A DNA stretch of 64,000 bases, taken from the NCBI GenBank assembly GCA_021782365.1, contig JAJXVB010000001.1, positions 186,001-250,000 on the forward strand, in the 5' to 3' direction. Shown here piece after piece: positions 40,271-49,694 of the stretch. The position numbers and the translations under genes are program-made. The notes under the pieces were generated by a model. The model searched no databases, was not told the DNA's origin, and saw only the letters and a list, made by a program, of their open reading frames with translations. Position 1 is the stretch's first letter; each line of letters opens with the position of its first letter. This DNA comes from Pseudomonadota bacterium. GTDB lineage: Bacteria; Pseudomonadota; Gammaproteobacteria; Burkholderiales; Gallionellaceae.

Positions 40271-41797
40271 CTATAAAATTTCGCGCAGCGGAATGATGCC
40301 GATGCGCTTCTTCCATTCACGAGGCCCGATGTCATGCACCGAACGCCCCTTGCTATCCACGGCAACCGTAACCGGCATGTCGCGGACCTCGAATTCGTAT
40401 ATCGCCTCCATGCCAAGGTCTGCAAAAGCCAGAACCTTCGCACTCCTTATCGCGCGAGAGACAAGATAAGCCGCCCCTCCTACCGCAATCAAGTAAACCG
40501 CCCCATGCTTCCTGATCGACTCTATCGCCTGGGGGCCGCGCTCGGCCTTGCCCACCATGCCGATCAAGCCGGTTTCACCCAGCATCGATTCGGTGTACTT
40601 GTCCATGCGGGTCGCAGTCGTTGGGCCTGCCGGACCGACAGCCTCGTCTCCTACCGGATCGACGGGCCCGACATAATAAATGAAGCGATCCTTAAAATCC
40701 ACGCCCTCAGGCAACTTTTCTCCGCGCGAGAGCATCTCGACGATGCGCTTGTGCGCGGCATCGCGGCCGGTCAGCAATTTCCCCGACAGCAGGATCGTCT
40801 CACCCGGCTGCCACTCGCCTATCTGTTCTTTGGTGATGCTGTCGAGATTCACTCGCCTCGCATCCTCTGCAGGCTGCCATTTCACCTCGGGATAATCCGA
40901 AAGATCGGGAGGCACAAACTCGGCCCTGCCCGAGCCGTCAAGCTCGAAATGCACATGTCTTGTCGCAGCGCAGTTGGGGATGATCGCGACCGGTTTCGAT
41001 GCCGCATGCGTCGGATAATCCAGTATCTTCACATCCAGCACGGTGGTGAGCCCGCCCAGCCCCTGCGCCCCGATGCCCAAGGCGTTGACCTTGTCATAGA
41101 GCTCCATGCGCAGCGCCTCGATTCGATTGGCGGGCCCTCTGATTTTAAGCTCATGCATGTCGATCGGCAGCATCAACGCCTCCTTGGCAAGCAAGACGGC
41201 CTTTTCCGCAGTTCCGCCTATCCCTATGCCCAGCATGCCGGGCGGACACCAGCCTGCCCCCATGCCCTCCACGCTCTTAAGCACCCATTCGACGATATCG
41301 TCCCCAGGGTTCAGCATCTTCATCACGGCCTTGTTTTCCGACCCTCCACCCTTGGCCGCGATGCTGACCTCGACCTTGTCACCCCGCACCAGTTCGACAT
41401 GCACCACGGCAGGCGTGTTGTCGCGCGTGTTCTTGCGCTCCCCGGCGGGGTCTGAAACGATCGATGCGCGAAGCACATTGTCCGGATGCAGATAGGCGCG
41501 GCGCACGCCCTCGTTGACCATTTCGACGACATCGAGATCCGCCTCCCAGCGAACATCCATTCCCACCTTGACGAATGCCACGACGATGCCCGTATCCTGA
41601 CAGACCGGGCGATGTCCCACCGCGCACATCCGGGAGTTCGCGAGTATCTGCGCCATCGCATCCTTCGCGGCAGGCGATTCTTCGATCTCATACGCCTTTG
41701 CCAGAGATTTGATGAAGTCCGCCGGGTGATAATACGAAATGAATTGCAGCGCATCCGCAACGCTGTCTATGAAATCCTGCTGGCGAATAATAGTCAT
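40271..41797 (-). CDS. fumA: fumarate hydratase, class I (iron-sulfur)
   Basis: 508 residues, iron-sulfur class I fumarase. Cluster cysteines are expected in RPVCQDTGIV, IPNCAATRHVHFELDG and near the C-terminal beta domain; MLGIGIGGTAEKAV and GPAGPTTATRMDKYTE are conserved. It hydrates fumarate to malate. Start at 41797 has AGGA eight bases upstream, and is preferred to the longer frame at 41833. Divergent from the DUF4149 gene; a perfect 10-base palindrome GCACGCGTGC lies between them at 41851-41860. Confidence 0.94.
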   Translation of the reverse strand: MTIIRQQDFIDSVADALQFISYYHPADFIKSLAKAYEIEESPAAKDAMAQILANSRMCAVGHRPVCQDTGIVVAFVKVGMDVRWEADLDVVEMVNEGVRRAYLHPDNVLRASIVSDPAGERKNTRDNTPAVVHVELVRGDKVEVSIAAKGGGSENKAVMKMLNPGDDIVEWVLKSVEGMGAGWCPPGMLGIGIGGTAEKAVLLAKEALMLPIDMHELKIRGPANRIEALRMELYDKVNALGIGAQGLGGLTTVLDVKILDYPTHAASKPVAIIPNCAATRHVHFELDGSGRAEFVPPDLSDYPEVKWQPAEDARRVNLDSITKEQIGEWQPGETILLSGKLLTGRDAAHKRIVEMLSRGEKLPEGVDFKDRFIYYVGPVDPVGDEAVGPAGPTTATRMDKYTESMLGETGLIGMVGKAERGPQAIESIRKHGAVYLIAVGGAAYLVSRAIRSAKVLAFADLGMEAIYEFEVRDMPVTVAVDSKGRSVHDIGPREWKKRIGIIPLREIL

Positions 41798-41891
41798 GGC
41801 ATTCCTGTCTGGATGGCGTGTAATCTTGGCCATCCTTGGTCATGCTACCAGCACGCGTGCAATAAAGCGATACTTGCGCTAACCTTATCGC

Positions 41892-42341
41892 ATGAAACAA
41901 ATCAGCCATCATCTTGCCACGCTCGCCATCACCGCCTGGGTGGGCAGCCTTTGGGCGATCAGCTACATTGCCGCCCCCGTGCTCTTCTATGCCCAGCCGG
42001 ACAGGCTGCTCGCAGGCAGGCTTGCAGGCCACATGTTTTCTATCATCCATGAGATCGGGCTGGTCTGTGGCGCATATCTGCTCACTTATTTTTTCTGGCG
42101 ATTCAAGGGGACGGTTCTCAGGCAGCCTATGTTCTGGGCCTCAACCCTGATGCTATCGATCACCCTGATCATGCTCTTCTATATCGAGCCCACCATGAAC
42201 GGCATGAAGGCGCAGGCAGCCGACGTGATGCACAGCGCATATGCGGGAAGATTCAGGATGATGCATGGCATCTCACAGATGCTAGCACTAGTCGAAAGCA
42301 TCGCCGGCGCATATCTCGCAATCAGAAACCGCTCCATCTAG
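41892..42341 (+). CDS. DUF4149 four-helix membrane protein
   Basis: 149 residues with four hydrophobic helices (LATLAITAWVGSLWAISYI; IIHEIGLVCGAYLLTYFFW; FWASTLMLSITLIMLFYIEP; MLALVESIAGAYLAI). The pattern and charged HxxxR-type loops match DUF4149/TMEM205-like proteins of unknown function. Alone between fum (divergent) and the downstream FNR-type promoter. No hydrophilic domain. Confidence 0.8.
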   Translation: MKQISHHLATLAITAWVGSLWAISYIAAPVLFYAQPDRLLAGRLAGHMFSIIHEIGLVCGAYLLTYFFWRFKGTVLRQPMFWASTLMLSITLIMLFYIEPTMNGMKAQAADVMHSAYAGRFRMMHGISQMLALVESIAGAYLAIRNRSI

Positions 42342-42361
42342 CACAATTCAAAAGATTTTTT

Positions 42362-42375
42362 TTGATTTTCATCAA
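42362..42375 (+). promoter_or_regulatory. perfect FNR/ANR box
   Basis: TTGAT TTTC ATCAA matches the FNR/Anr/CRP-family consensus TTGAT-N4-ATCAA at every position. Its centre is about 49 bases upstream of the start point predicted from the TATACT -10, and about 82 bases before the microprotein ATG. This is between the usual class I and class II distances, so either the start point is nearer than predicted or the site acts differently. Confidence 0.7.
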
Positions 42376-42383
42376 ACAACCTA

Positions 42384-42411
42384 TTGCATTAACGATATTA
42401 CCGTATATACT
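42384..42411 (+). promoter_or_regulatory. sigma-70 promoter for microprotein / glrK operon
   Basis: TTGCAT (42384-42389), 16 bases, TATACT (42406-42411): 4/6 and 5/6 matches. It lies in an AT-rich patch between the DUF4149 gene and the small gene at 42451, downstream of the FNR box. Confidence 0.65.
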
Positions 42412-42450
42412 GAAGCCGGTTGCACAAGCTTCAAAGCGGAGGATCAAGCA

Positions 42451-42612
42451 ATGGAACAGCCATTTTCGCACGGCCTGCTCTATTCGGTCTCCCCGGAAAA
42501 CCTCTCCGAGCTTCATCTGAAGGAAGAGGAAACGGCGGACGATCTCGAATGGGAAAGACAGGAATCACTGATCGGCAAACTGGTCAGGGCCTTGCTCGCC
42601 CGGATAAAGTAA
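42451..42612 (+). CDS. 53-residue acidic microprotein
   Basis: Short open frame MEQPFSHGLLYSVSPENL through ESLIGKLVRALLARIK. GCGGAGG lies 7 bases upstream of the ATG, one of the best ribosome sites in the window, and a promoter and FNR box precede it. The N-terminal half is polar and acidic (KEEETADDLEWERQ); the C-terminal IGKLVRALLARIK should form a basic amphipathic helix. No family recognised. It ends 65 bases before the sensor kinase start and is probably the first gene of that operon, so it may tune the kinase. Function unknown. Confidence 0.65.
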   Translation: MEQPFSHGLLYSVSPENLSELHLKEEETADDLEWERQESLIGKLVRALLARIK

Positions 42613-42677
42613 GCTCCCCATAGCCCCCATGCGGGATGGTAGAATCGCAATCCAGACAGATTGCCGTTTCCCATGAC

Positions 42678-44156
42678 ATGTTCTTCCATCGAACCCGCCC
42701 GACATCCAGACTCATAAAAAGACTGTCGGCATGGCTTCCCAAGTCCTTTTCAGGGCTGATCCTTGCGGGATTCCTGCTCGCCTCGGTGCCATTGATGCTC
42801 TCTCTCATGTACAGCGCAGCATCGATCAACAAGCTTGCACAACAAAACCGTCAGGTCGTTTACAAGGCCGAACAGATCGCTCACTTCAGCCGCCTGTTGG
42901 TCGACGATGCAACGACGATGGAGCACAACGTGAAATTGTCCTCCATCCTGGCCGACGATTCCCTGCTTAAAAATTACTTCCAAAACCGCGAAAAATTCAG
43001 GGAGACCCTGGCAGATCTTGGCGCCCTTCCGCTCACACCACAGCAAATCCAGCTGCTGCAGAAAATTGATGCAGCCGATTCCGCCATCTTCCAGAATGTC
43101 AAAAGCATCGCCCAATCGCATCAAAGCGAATGGCATGTCGACTTCTCACCGCTGATGGATGCAACGCAGAGTTTCCTGAATCGCGGCGATGCGCCCATCG
43201 AGCGCGAAGTCAGCGCGATGCAGGACATGGCCGATCAGGCAAACAGCGTGATCGTCTGGCTGCTGATCGCCCTGATACCCCTGGTGGTTCTTCTTGCCTT
43301 CGGATTTTCCATACTGATCGCAAGGCCGATGCGGCAGATCGACAGGGTGATCCGCGCGATAGGCAATGGAAATCTTTCGAATGCCGTCAGCATAGAAGGC
43401 CCCCAGGACTTGCAGCAACTGGGCGACAGGCTGGACTGGATGCGTTTGCGCCTCTTGGAAATCGAAGAACAGAAATCCACTTTCCTTCAGCATGTCTCTC
43501 ACGAACTCAAGACTCCGCTCACCTCGATCAGGGAAGGAACAAATCTGCTCTCCGAGGGCATTGCAGGCGAACTCAACGCAAATCAGACCGAGATCGTGAG
43601 GATACTCGCCACCAACAGCATGCAATTGCAAAAACGCATCGAAGACCTGTTAAACTTCAGCGCGCTGCAATCCGAAAAGGTTGTTCTGCTCAAACAGAAG
43701 GTGGCGCTGAAATCCCTGCTCGAACTCGTGGTGCGCGACCAGTACCTGGCGATCACCAATAAATCTCTGCAGATCGAGCTATCCTGCCCTGACGTAACGA
43801 TGACTTGCGACGAACAGAAATTCAGAATCATTGTGGATAACCTTCTGTCCAATGCGATCAAGTATTCCCCTCCAGGAGGAACCATCAAGATCCGCGCGAC
43901 CGAATCGGGCAGCAAGCTGAGGCTCGATGTGATCGATTTTGGCTCCGGCATAGACAGCATGGACAAGGAAAAAATCTTTGAAGCCTTCTATCAAGGCCGC
44001 AGAGCCCCCCAGTCACACATCAAGGGGACCGGGCTAGGTTTGTCCATCGCGCGCGAATACGCGCTTGTGCATGGAGGAACGTTAGAATTAGCAGAAAATG
44101 AAGAAGGCACATGCTTCGGTCTGACCTTACCCTTGAATCCCGCAGAAACCCTATGA
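42678..44156 (+). CDS. glrK: sensor histidine kinase, GlrK/QseE-like
   Basis: About 492 residues. First helix LILAGFLLASVPLMLSLMY, periplasmic domain of about 145 residues, second helix VIVWLLIALIPLVVLLAFGFSILI, HAMP, then HisKA with H box FLQHVSHELKTPLTSIREG and HATPase with N box DNLLSNAIKYSPPGG and G box GTGLGLSIA. Gene order kinase - small lipoprotein - sigma-54 activator is that of glrK-qseG-glrR. The ATG at 42678 is chosen by the start of the conserved basic region; 42636 is an alternative in the same frame. Confidence 0.88.
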   Translation: MFFHRTRPTSRLIKRLSAWLPKSFSGLILAGFLLASVPLMLSLMYSAASINKLAQQNRQVVYKAEQIAHFSRLLVDDATTMEHNVKLSSILADDSLLKNYFQNREKFRETLADLGALPLTPQQIQLLQKIDAADSAIFQNVKSIAQSHQSEWHVDFSPLMDATQSFLNRGDAPIEREVSAMQDMADQANSVIVWLLIALIPLVVLLAFGFSILIARPMRQIDRVIRAIGNGNLSNAVSIEGPQDLQQLGDRLDWMRLRLLEIEEQKSTFLQHVSHELKTPLTSIREGTNLLSEGIAGELNANQTEIVRILATNSMQLQKRIEDLLNFSALQSEKVVLLKQKVALKSLLELVVRDQYLAITNKSLQIELSCPDVTMTCDEQKFRIIVDNLLSNAIKYSPPGGTIKIRATESGSKLRLDVIDFGSGIDSMDKEKIFEAFYQGRRAPQSHIKGTGLGLSIAREYALVHGGTLELAENEEGTCFGLTLPLNPAETL

Positions 44157-44683
44157 TCAAGAAATCCCATCTTCTAGTGTTGACACTCCTCCTTGGCGCA
44201 TGCAAGGCCAACACGACGCCTGCGCCCGCACCCGTTCTTCAGCCTGTCCGGACTCACGTCATCTGCCTGCCTGCAAAGGATAATCCGGAGACAAGCGATA
44301 TCCTTCGCTACTATTCCCATCTCAGCGCGCTTTCCGCGCAGGATGCCGCAGGCGAATACAATGCCGTCAACGCGAGCTTCTCGAAGAACCCTGACAATGT
44401 CCTGCGCATCAAGCTTGCGATGCTGCTCTCCCTGCCCAACACCTCCTTTCACAACACGGCTGCGGCGCGTGACCTGCTGATGGCCTGGCCGGATCAGGAT
44501 GCAACTGAGCTTCACGATCTTGCAAGGCTTTTAGGCTCGCTCTTTTCCCAGCAACAGCAGGCGGACGATGCGATAAGCGAACTTAACAAGTCGCTTGCCA
44601 GCGAAAAGATGCATTCCAAATCCCTGCAGGGGAAGATAGACGCGATCAAGGCTTACGAAACCAATCGTAAGGATCAGCCATGA
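44153..44683 (+). CDS. QseG/YfhG-like lipoprotein
   Basis: 176 residues. Lipobox in LLVLTLLLGACK (cleavage before Cys17), a Pro/Ala-rich linker, then a helical domain with a C-terminal coiled-coil-like segment (QQQQADDAISELNKSLASEKMHSKSLQGKIDAI). In enterobacteria QseG is an outer-membrane lipoprotein that interacts with the QseE kinase. Sequence similarity cannot be judged here; the assignment rests on position and architecture. ATGA overlaps with both neighbours (44153 and 44680). Confidence 0.75.
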   Translation: MIKKSHLLVLTLLLGACKANTTPAPAPVLQPVRTHVICLPAKDNPETSDILRYYSHLSALSAQDAAGEYNAVNASFSKNPDNVLRIKLAMLLSLPNTSFHNTAAARDLLMAWPDQDATELHDLARLLGSLFSQQQQADDAISELNKSLASEKMHSKSLQGKIDAIKAYETNRKDQP

Positions 44684-46011
44684 GCAGAATACTCATCGTC
44701 GACGACGACGCGGATTTGCTGCAGCTTTTGTCGATGAGGCTCACCTCCGCCGGATACGAGGTCGTATCTGCCGACAGCGCGGAGGTCGCGATCAAATCGC
44801 TCGCGATGGCCAGGCCACAGCTCGTAATCACCGACATGCGCATGCATGGCATGGACGGCATGGCGCTTTTCGAGCACATACACAGGAGCATGCCCGCCCT
44901 ACCCGTGATCATGCTGACCGCTCACGGCACCATACCCGACGCCGTTGCCGCAACTCAGCGCGGGCTCTTTGGCTATCTGACCAAGCCTTTCGACAGTGCA
45001 ACACTCCTCGAGCATATTTCAAGAGCGCTCAAGTTCTCATCCTCCTCCCAGCCTTCCGAAGAGGAGCAATGGCGCGCAGACATCGTCACGCAAAGCAGCA
45101 TCATGGAAGATGTCCTGATGAAGGCCAGGCTCGTTGCGGGGGGAGATGCGAGCGTGCTGATCAGGGGTGCCAGCGGAACCGGGAAGGAACTGCTTGCGCA
45201 CGCGATACACAATGCGAGCCCGCGGGCAAAAAACCAGTTCGTCGCCATCAACTGCGCGGCGATACCCGAACAGCTGCTCGAGTCCGAGCTATTCGGTCAT
45301 GTCAAGGGAGCCTTCACCGGAGCGGTCCGCGACCACAAGGGATTGTTCCAGTCGGCAAACGGAGGAACGGTCTTTCTGGACGAGATAGGCGACATGCCCC
45401 TTGCGCTGCAGAGCAAACTGCTGCGCGTGCTTCAGGAGAGAAAGGTCACCCCGGTGGGCGCTTCGGTTGCAATTCCGCTGGACGTGCGCATCATCTCCGC
45501 AACCCACCGCGATCTGAAAGCCGAAATCAAGGCGGGAAATTTCCGCGAAGACATCTATTACCGCCTCAATGTCGTCGAGCTCGTGATCCCCAATCTCTCC
45601 GAACGCCGCGAGGACATTCCGCTGCTGGCCATGCATTTCTTGTCGACGCTCGCAAAGAAATACAACCGGAACATCAACGGCTTTTCACAGGAGGCGATGG
45701 AAGATCTGGTCAAGGCGCCGTGGCCTGGAAATGTCAGGCAGCTTTTGAATGTCGTCGAGCAAAGCGTAGCTCTTTCGACGGCACCTCTGATTTCATCGGT
45801 GCTTGTTCAGCAGACCATGCACCAGGAAGAGGAAATGCTGCTCTCGCTCGAGGAAGGCAAGAAGCGCTTCGAACGCGAGTATCTGATCCGCATACTCAAG
45901 ATCACCGAAGGCAATGTGACCCAGGCAGCCAAGCTTTCGAAACGGAACCGAACCGAATTCTACAAGCTGCTCCAGAAACACCAGCTCGACCCTGCATCGA
46001 TCAGGTCCTGA
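44680..46011 (+). CDS. glrR: sigma-54-dependent response regulator GlrR/QseF-like
   Basis: 443 residues: receiver domain with phospho-acceptor Asp52 (VITDMRMHGMDG) and acidic pocket VDDDAD; AAA+ domain with Walker A RGASGTGKELLAHA, the sigma-54 contact GAFTGA, and Walker B GGTVFLDEIGDM; a Fis-type helix-turn-helix at the end (NVTQAAKLSKRNRTEFYKLL). The GAFTGA loop is intact, so it should activate sigma-54 promoters. I found no convincing sigma-54 promoter nearby. Stop converges with opgD after 4 bases. Confidence 0.92.
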   Translation: MSRILIVDDDADLLQLLSMRLTSAGYEVVSADSAEVAIKSLAMARPQLVITDMRMHGMDGMALFEHIHRSMPALPVIMLTAHGTIPDAVAATQRGLFGYLTKPFDSATLLEHISRALKFSSSSQPSEEEQWRADIVTQSSIMEDVLMKARLVAGGDASVLIRGASGTGKELLAHAIHNASPRAKNQFVAINCAAIPEQLLESELFGHVKGAFTGAVRDHKGLFQSANGGTVFLDEIGDMPLALQSKLLRVLQERKVTPVGASVAIPLDVRIISATHRDLKAEIKAGNFREDIYYRLNVVELVIPNLSERREDIPLLAMHFLSTLAKKYNRNINGFSQEAMEDLVKAPWPGNVRQLLNVVEQSVALSTAPLISSVLVQQTMHQEEEMLLSLEEGKKRFEREYLIRILKITEGNVTQAAKLSKRNRTEFYKLLQKHQLDPASIRS

Positions 46012-46015
46012 ATTA

Positions 46016-47554
46016 TCAGACAGGATGAAGCTGGTATAGCCAGGTCTCGGTCAGCGTTTCACCATTCGATTTGAGATACAGGCGTATCTCTACGGTATCC
46101 TGCGCTTCCACATCGAAAAAGGCGCGCCAGTATCCCGGTTCTCCATCAGGCACCGCTTCTGTCATCACGTTCGAGATTTTTCCACCGGTGCTGGTCACCA
46201 CGGCTTCCGGATTGACGCCTGAAGCCAACCCCTTGAACTCGACCTCGAATTTGCGCACTCCTTTAGGGCGATTTGCCGACTCCCCTCCCCGCCCTATGCG
46301 AGTTGCGACGCAACGCGCAAGGCTGGTCGCGAAAGGTTCGTCAGCGCGCCAGTGCAGTCTATAGCGCAGCCGATAGCTGTCCTTTGCACGCACTTTTTTA
46401 TGAGGCACCCACATCGCAACGACGTTGTCGTAGATCTCTTCTTTCGTATGCAGCTCGACAAGCTCGACAGATCCTTCGCCCCATTCCCCCAGGGGCTCGA
46501 CCCATAGGCTAGGACGGCGCTCGTAGTGGACGCCGTCGAGATATTCCGAGAAACGGCGCTCGCGTTGCATCAGCCCGAACCCCCTGGGATTCCTGTCCTC
46601 GAAGTACGAAACATTGATCCCGGCAGGATTGATCAAAGGCCGCCAGACATGCTCATTCCTGCCGGTCCAGAGCGCGAGTCCATCCGAGTCATGCACCCCG
46701 GGCCGCCAGTCCTCCTGGAATAGCTTGTCCTTTTGGGAAAACCAGTACATGGAAGTGATCGGCGCGATGCCGAAGCGCTCGACATCCTTGCGCAGGAAAA
46801 GGTTGGCGTCCACGTCCATCAGCACGCCCTTTCCCCGCGTCATCAGGAAGCGATAGGCGCCGGTTATGCTGGGGCCGTCGAGCAATGCATAAACCGTCAT
46901 CTCATCCTTGTCCGATGGCTCGAAGTAGAACCGGGTGAAGTCCGGAAACTCTTCCGAAGCATTTTTCACCACCGTATTGATCGTTACGCCGCGGGCGGAA
47001 AGGCCGTACTGGTATTCGTCTCCGATCGCTCGAAAATATGAGGCGCCCAAAAATGCGGCCCAGTCGTTATTCCGCCAATCGAGGTGGTCGTTATTTCGGC
47101 TCTCCTGTATGCGAAATCCCGCATATCCGGTGCCTGCCCCCAGTCGCTGCGCAGGGCTGTCGGCCGGCATGTCGAAATGATTTTTGTCGTACAAGATTTC
47201 ACGCGCGAAAAATTTGTCAGCCATCGGATCCAACCGGTACATCTTCACCGGCTTTTGAAAGAATTTGCCGGGATGGAAGAATTCGATCGGGTACTGGCCA
47301 GGTCCTTCTGCAAAAAGCGCATCCTGAGGCTTGAAGCGGATTTTCCCGTGCGCCTCCCAGTCGATCTGCTCCAGCACGCTGGCATCGGGTTGAGTCGCAG
47401 GCTGATAGGGCCGCGCCGCCATCATGCGCGCCTCCTCGATCAGCTCATCCCATCTGAAGGGTGTCGCCTTCCCCATGGAAAGCCCTGCATTCGTAGCCCA
47501 TGCATCGGAACAGGCGACAGCAGCCAAAAATCCCAGAAATTGACGGCGGTCCAT
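46016..47554 (-). CDS. opgD: periplasmic glucan biosynthesis protein, OpgD type
   Basis: 512 residues of the MdoG/OpgD family. The N-terminus MDRRQFLGFLAAVACSDAWA is a Tat signal with twin arginine, which distinguishes OpgD from Sec-exported OpgG. Conserved stretches include FAEGPGQYPIEFFHPGKFF and YFEDRNPRGFGLMQRERRFSEY. It takes part in making osmoregulated periplasmic glucans. Its ATG abuts the opgH stop (TAAATG). Confidence 0.9.
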   Translation of the reverse strand: MDRRQFLGFLAAVACSDAWATNAGLSMGKATPFRWDELIEEARMMAARPYQPATQPDASVLEQIDWEAHGKIRFKPQDALFAEGPGQYPIEFFHPGKFFQKPVKMYRLDPMADKFFAREILYDKNHFDMPADSPAQRLGAGTGYAGFRIQESRNNDHLDWRNNDWAAFLGASYFRAIGDEYQYGLSARGVTINTVVKNASEEFPDFTRFYFEPSDKDEMTVYALLDGPSITGAYRFLMTRGKGVLMDVDANLFLRKDVERFGIAPITSMYWFSQKDKLFQEDWRPGVHDSDGLALWTGRNEHVWRPLINPAGINVSYFEDRNPRGFGLMQRERRFSEYLDGVHYERRPSLWVEPLGEWGEGSVELVELHTKEEIYDNVVAMWVPHKKVRAKDSYRLRYRLHWRADEPFATSLARCVATRIGRGGESANRPKGVRKFEVEFKGLASGVNPEAVVTSTGGKISNVMTEAVPDGEPGYWRAFFDVEAQDTVEIRLYLKSNGETLTETWLYQLHPV

Positions 47555-49417
47555 TTATGCCCATGCCCTGACCAGAACTGCCGGCGGGATGCGTTCCTCT
47601 GGGGTAAGCAGCCAGAGGCGATACCTCAGCATCAATCCCCAGCGCGATTCGCTGGTCAAGACAGTCAGGGGAGCTGCGAGCAGTAGGGGAAGTCCGACGG
47701 GCAAGAGCCAAAGCAGCGCATCGTGCCTAGCATAAAAAGTCGCGAGCATGGCAGATGAGGCGACAGCCATCACCGGCATGAATCTCTGCAATGCATCGCG
47801 CCACAGGATGGAAGTCGCTTCGCGCATCGGCGACTTCCATTCCAGGCCTATCCCGGTCAGCGCAGTCACCACGAACAGCGTATGCGCGACCATGCGGATG
47901 GGTGCCTGAAGCGCCGACAGAAAAGCTTCCATCAGCGCACTCTTGATCAGCGCCAGGCTTCCGCCATATGCAGCCTGCTCGCCAAGACCCATGATCGCGA
48001 TCACGGCCAAAATGCGCGGCAGGAACAGCAAAGTCAGCGTGAATGCCCACAAAATCTCCAGCATGTAGGACATGCCGAGCCAGGGAAACAGGCTTGATCC
48101 GGAAACATGCGGCTCCAGCAGGCCCAGGCTCAGGCTGACAAGCAAAAAGGCAAGCCAGAGCGGGGCGGAAACATAGGCCATCGCGCCCGTGAACAGCATC
48201 GCCCGGTGCACAGGCTGTATGCCTGGTTCCGTGATGAGGCGGAAATTCATCAGATTCCCCTGGCACCAGCGGCGATCCCTTTGCATCTCTTCCATCAGGT
48301 TGGATGGCTGCTGCTCATAGCTGCCCCCGAGATCGGAGACCAGCCAGGTGTGATAGCCTGCGCGACGCATCAGCGCGGCTTCAACGAAGTCGTGCGACAG
48401 TATCTCACCTGAAAGCCCGCCTTTGCCTGGCAGTCTGGCCAATGCGCAGTGCTTCATGAAGGGCTCTACGCGTATAATTGCATTGTGCCCCCAGTAATGC
48501 GACTCGCCGAGCTGCCAGTATTGCATGCCGGAAGTGAACAGGCGCCCCGTCACCCTGCCTGCAAATTGCTGGATGCGCGCATGCAGCGTCTGTACGCCGC
48601 AGGCGCGCGGGGCAGTCTGTATGATGCCAGCCTTGGGATGCGCTTCCATCAGGCGCACGAGCATGGTTACGCTCTCCCCTGTCATCACGCTGTCGGCATC
48701 GAGCACCACCATATAGCGGTAATCTTTTCCCCAGCGGCGGCAGAAGTCCGCGACGTTTCCAGCCTTGCGGTGGACGCGGCGCTTGCGCAGTCTGTAATAG
48801 AGACGGCAGCGATCGCCCATCTGCTGCCGCAATGCATGGAAGGCCTCAAGCTCCTGTTCCTGCATCGAAGCATTGTAAGTGTCGGAAAGAACAAAGACAT
48901 CGAAAAGCCCTGAAGCCTCGCTCGTGAGCAGCGATTCGCAGGTTGCTCGCAACCCTGAAAAGACGGGACCCACAGGTTCATTGCAGATCGGCATGACGAT
49001 CGCGGTTCTGGCTTCCTTGCTCAATATCTGGCGGCGGGCGGCGGATATCGACAGCGCATGAGGGTCTGGACGCCATTGCACCCAGAAGCCCATCAAAGCG
49101 GTCACGAAACCCGCGGCCACCCAGCCGAACAGCAGTACAAACAGCGCGACCTGGATGTAATGCAGGAGCGGATAGGCGCTATTTTCCGGCTGCGTGTAGA
49201 CAAGCAGCCTTCCCGCCATCACCGCGCTGATGATCACCAGCAGTAAAAGAAACATGCGCCGTCTCGATGCGGCCCGCATCCATGAAGGCGAAATCGAAGG
49301 CTCCTCGTTTTCGGTCAGCATCAGCACGAAGCCTTTCCAGAATCCGGTCCAGGGACGCGGCGCCATGCTGCCTCGGCGTATGCCGGGGGTCAATCCGTTC
49401 GAATCGTGGTTTTTCAT
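47555..49417 (-). CDS. opgH: glucan glucosyltransferase OpgH
   Basis: 620 residues, shorter than the 847 of E. coli OpgH because the N-terminal extension is reduced. A family 2 glycosyltransferase domain has the aspartates in MVVLDADSVM and the processive QRDRRWCQGNLM (QxxRW), flanked by about six to seven membrane helices (for example MFLLLLVIISAVMAGRLLVY). It polymerises UDP-glucose into periplasmic beta-glucan. Upstream is the 335-base gap to surE. Confidence 0.92.
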   Translation of the reverse strand: MKNHDSNGLTPGIRRGSMAPRPWTGFWKGFVLMLTENEEPSISPSWMRAASRRRMFLLLLVIISAVMAGRLLVYTQPENSAYPLLHYIQVALFVLLFGWVAAGFVTALMGFWVQWRPDPHALSISAARRQILSKEARTAIVMPICNEPVGPVFSGLRATCESLLTSEASGLFDVFVLSDTYNASMQEQELEAFHALRQQMGDRCRLYYRLRKRRVHRKAGNVADFCRRWGKDYRYMVVLDADSVMTGESVTMLVRLMEAHPKAGIIQTAPRACGVQTLHARIQQFAGRVTGRLFTSGMQYWQLGESHYWGHNAIIRVEPFMKHCALARLPGKGGLSGEILSHDFVEAALMRRAGYHTWLVSDLGGSYEQQPSNLMEEMQRDRRWCQGNLMNFRLITEPGIQPVHRAMLFTGAMAYVSAPLWLAFLLVSLSLGLLEPHVSGSSLFPWLGMSYMLEILWAFTLTLLFLPRILAVIAIMGLGEQAAYGGSLALIKSALMEAFLSALQAPIRMVAHTLFVVTALTGIGLEWKSPMREATSILWRDALQRFMPVMAVASSAMLATFYARHDALLWLLPVGLPLLLAAPLTVLTSESRWGLMLRYRLWLLTPEERIPPAVLVRAWA

Positions 49418-49635
49418 ATTCTTGAGCCTTGTGATGGACGCACAATGCCAAGCAATTACCGGGCCATCGTTGCAGAAAAACAGGATATATAGCTGATCTA
49501 CAATGCATTTTTAGCAAAATTCACCCCCTTTCCTGCCGATTCCACTCACATCATGCTGTCGTCAAATGGCGACACCGCGTTCCGGAATTCTCCCGGCGGT
49601 TTACTCTAACCAAATGAAAATAGAATGATTTATTG

Positions 49636-49694
49636 CTGTCTCCGCAAGGAGACAGTCTTGGCGGCGCAAGATCGTTGGAGGTTTCATGCTCCAT
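49636..49694 (+). ncRNA. structured leader of surE: three hairpins
   Basis: First hairpin: CTGTCTCC (49636-49643), GNRA loop GCAA, GGAGACAG (49648-49655), a perfect 8-bp stem. Second: TCTTG / CAAGA (49656-49671) with loop GCGGCG. Third: TGGAG / CTCCA (49676-49693 region), whose 5' arm contains the GGAGG ribosome site. Pairing of the third hairpin would hide the ribosome site, so a switch is possible. It matches no riboswitch class I can name. Confidence 0.45.

Noticed and set aside
41851-41860. Palindrome GCACGCGTGC between fumarase and DUF4149 genes as an operator
   Set aside because: Only 10 bases, no matching promoter hexamers around it and no second copy seen; too weak to call.
49555-49600. 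Sigma-54 promoter (target of GlrR) near surE
   Set aside because: TGGCGAC with a CGTTC downstream fails the invariant GG and GC pair spacing and sequence.
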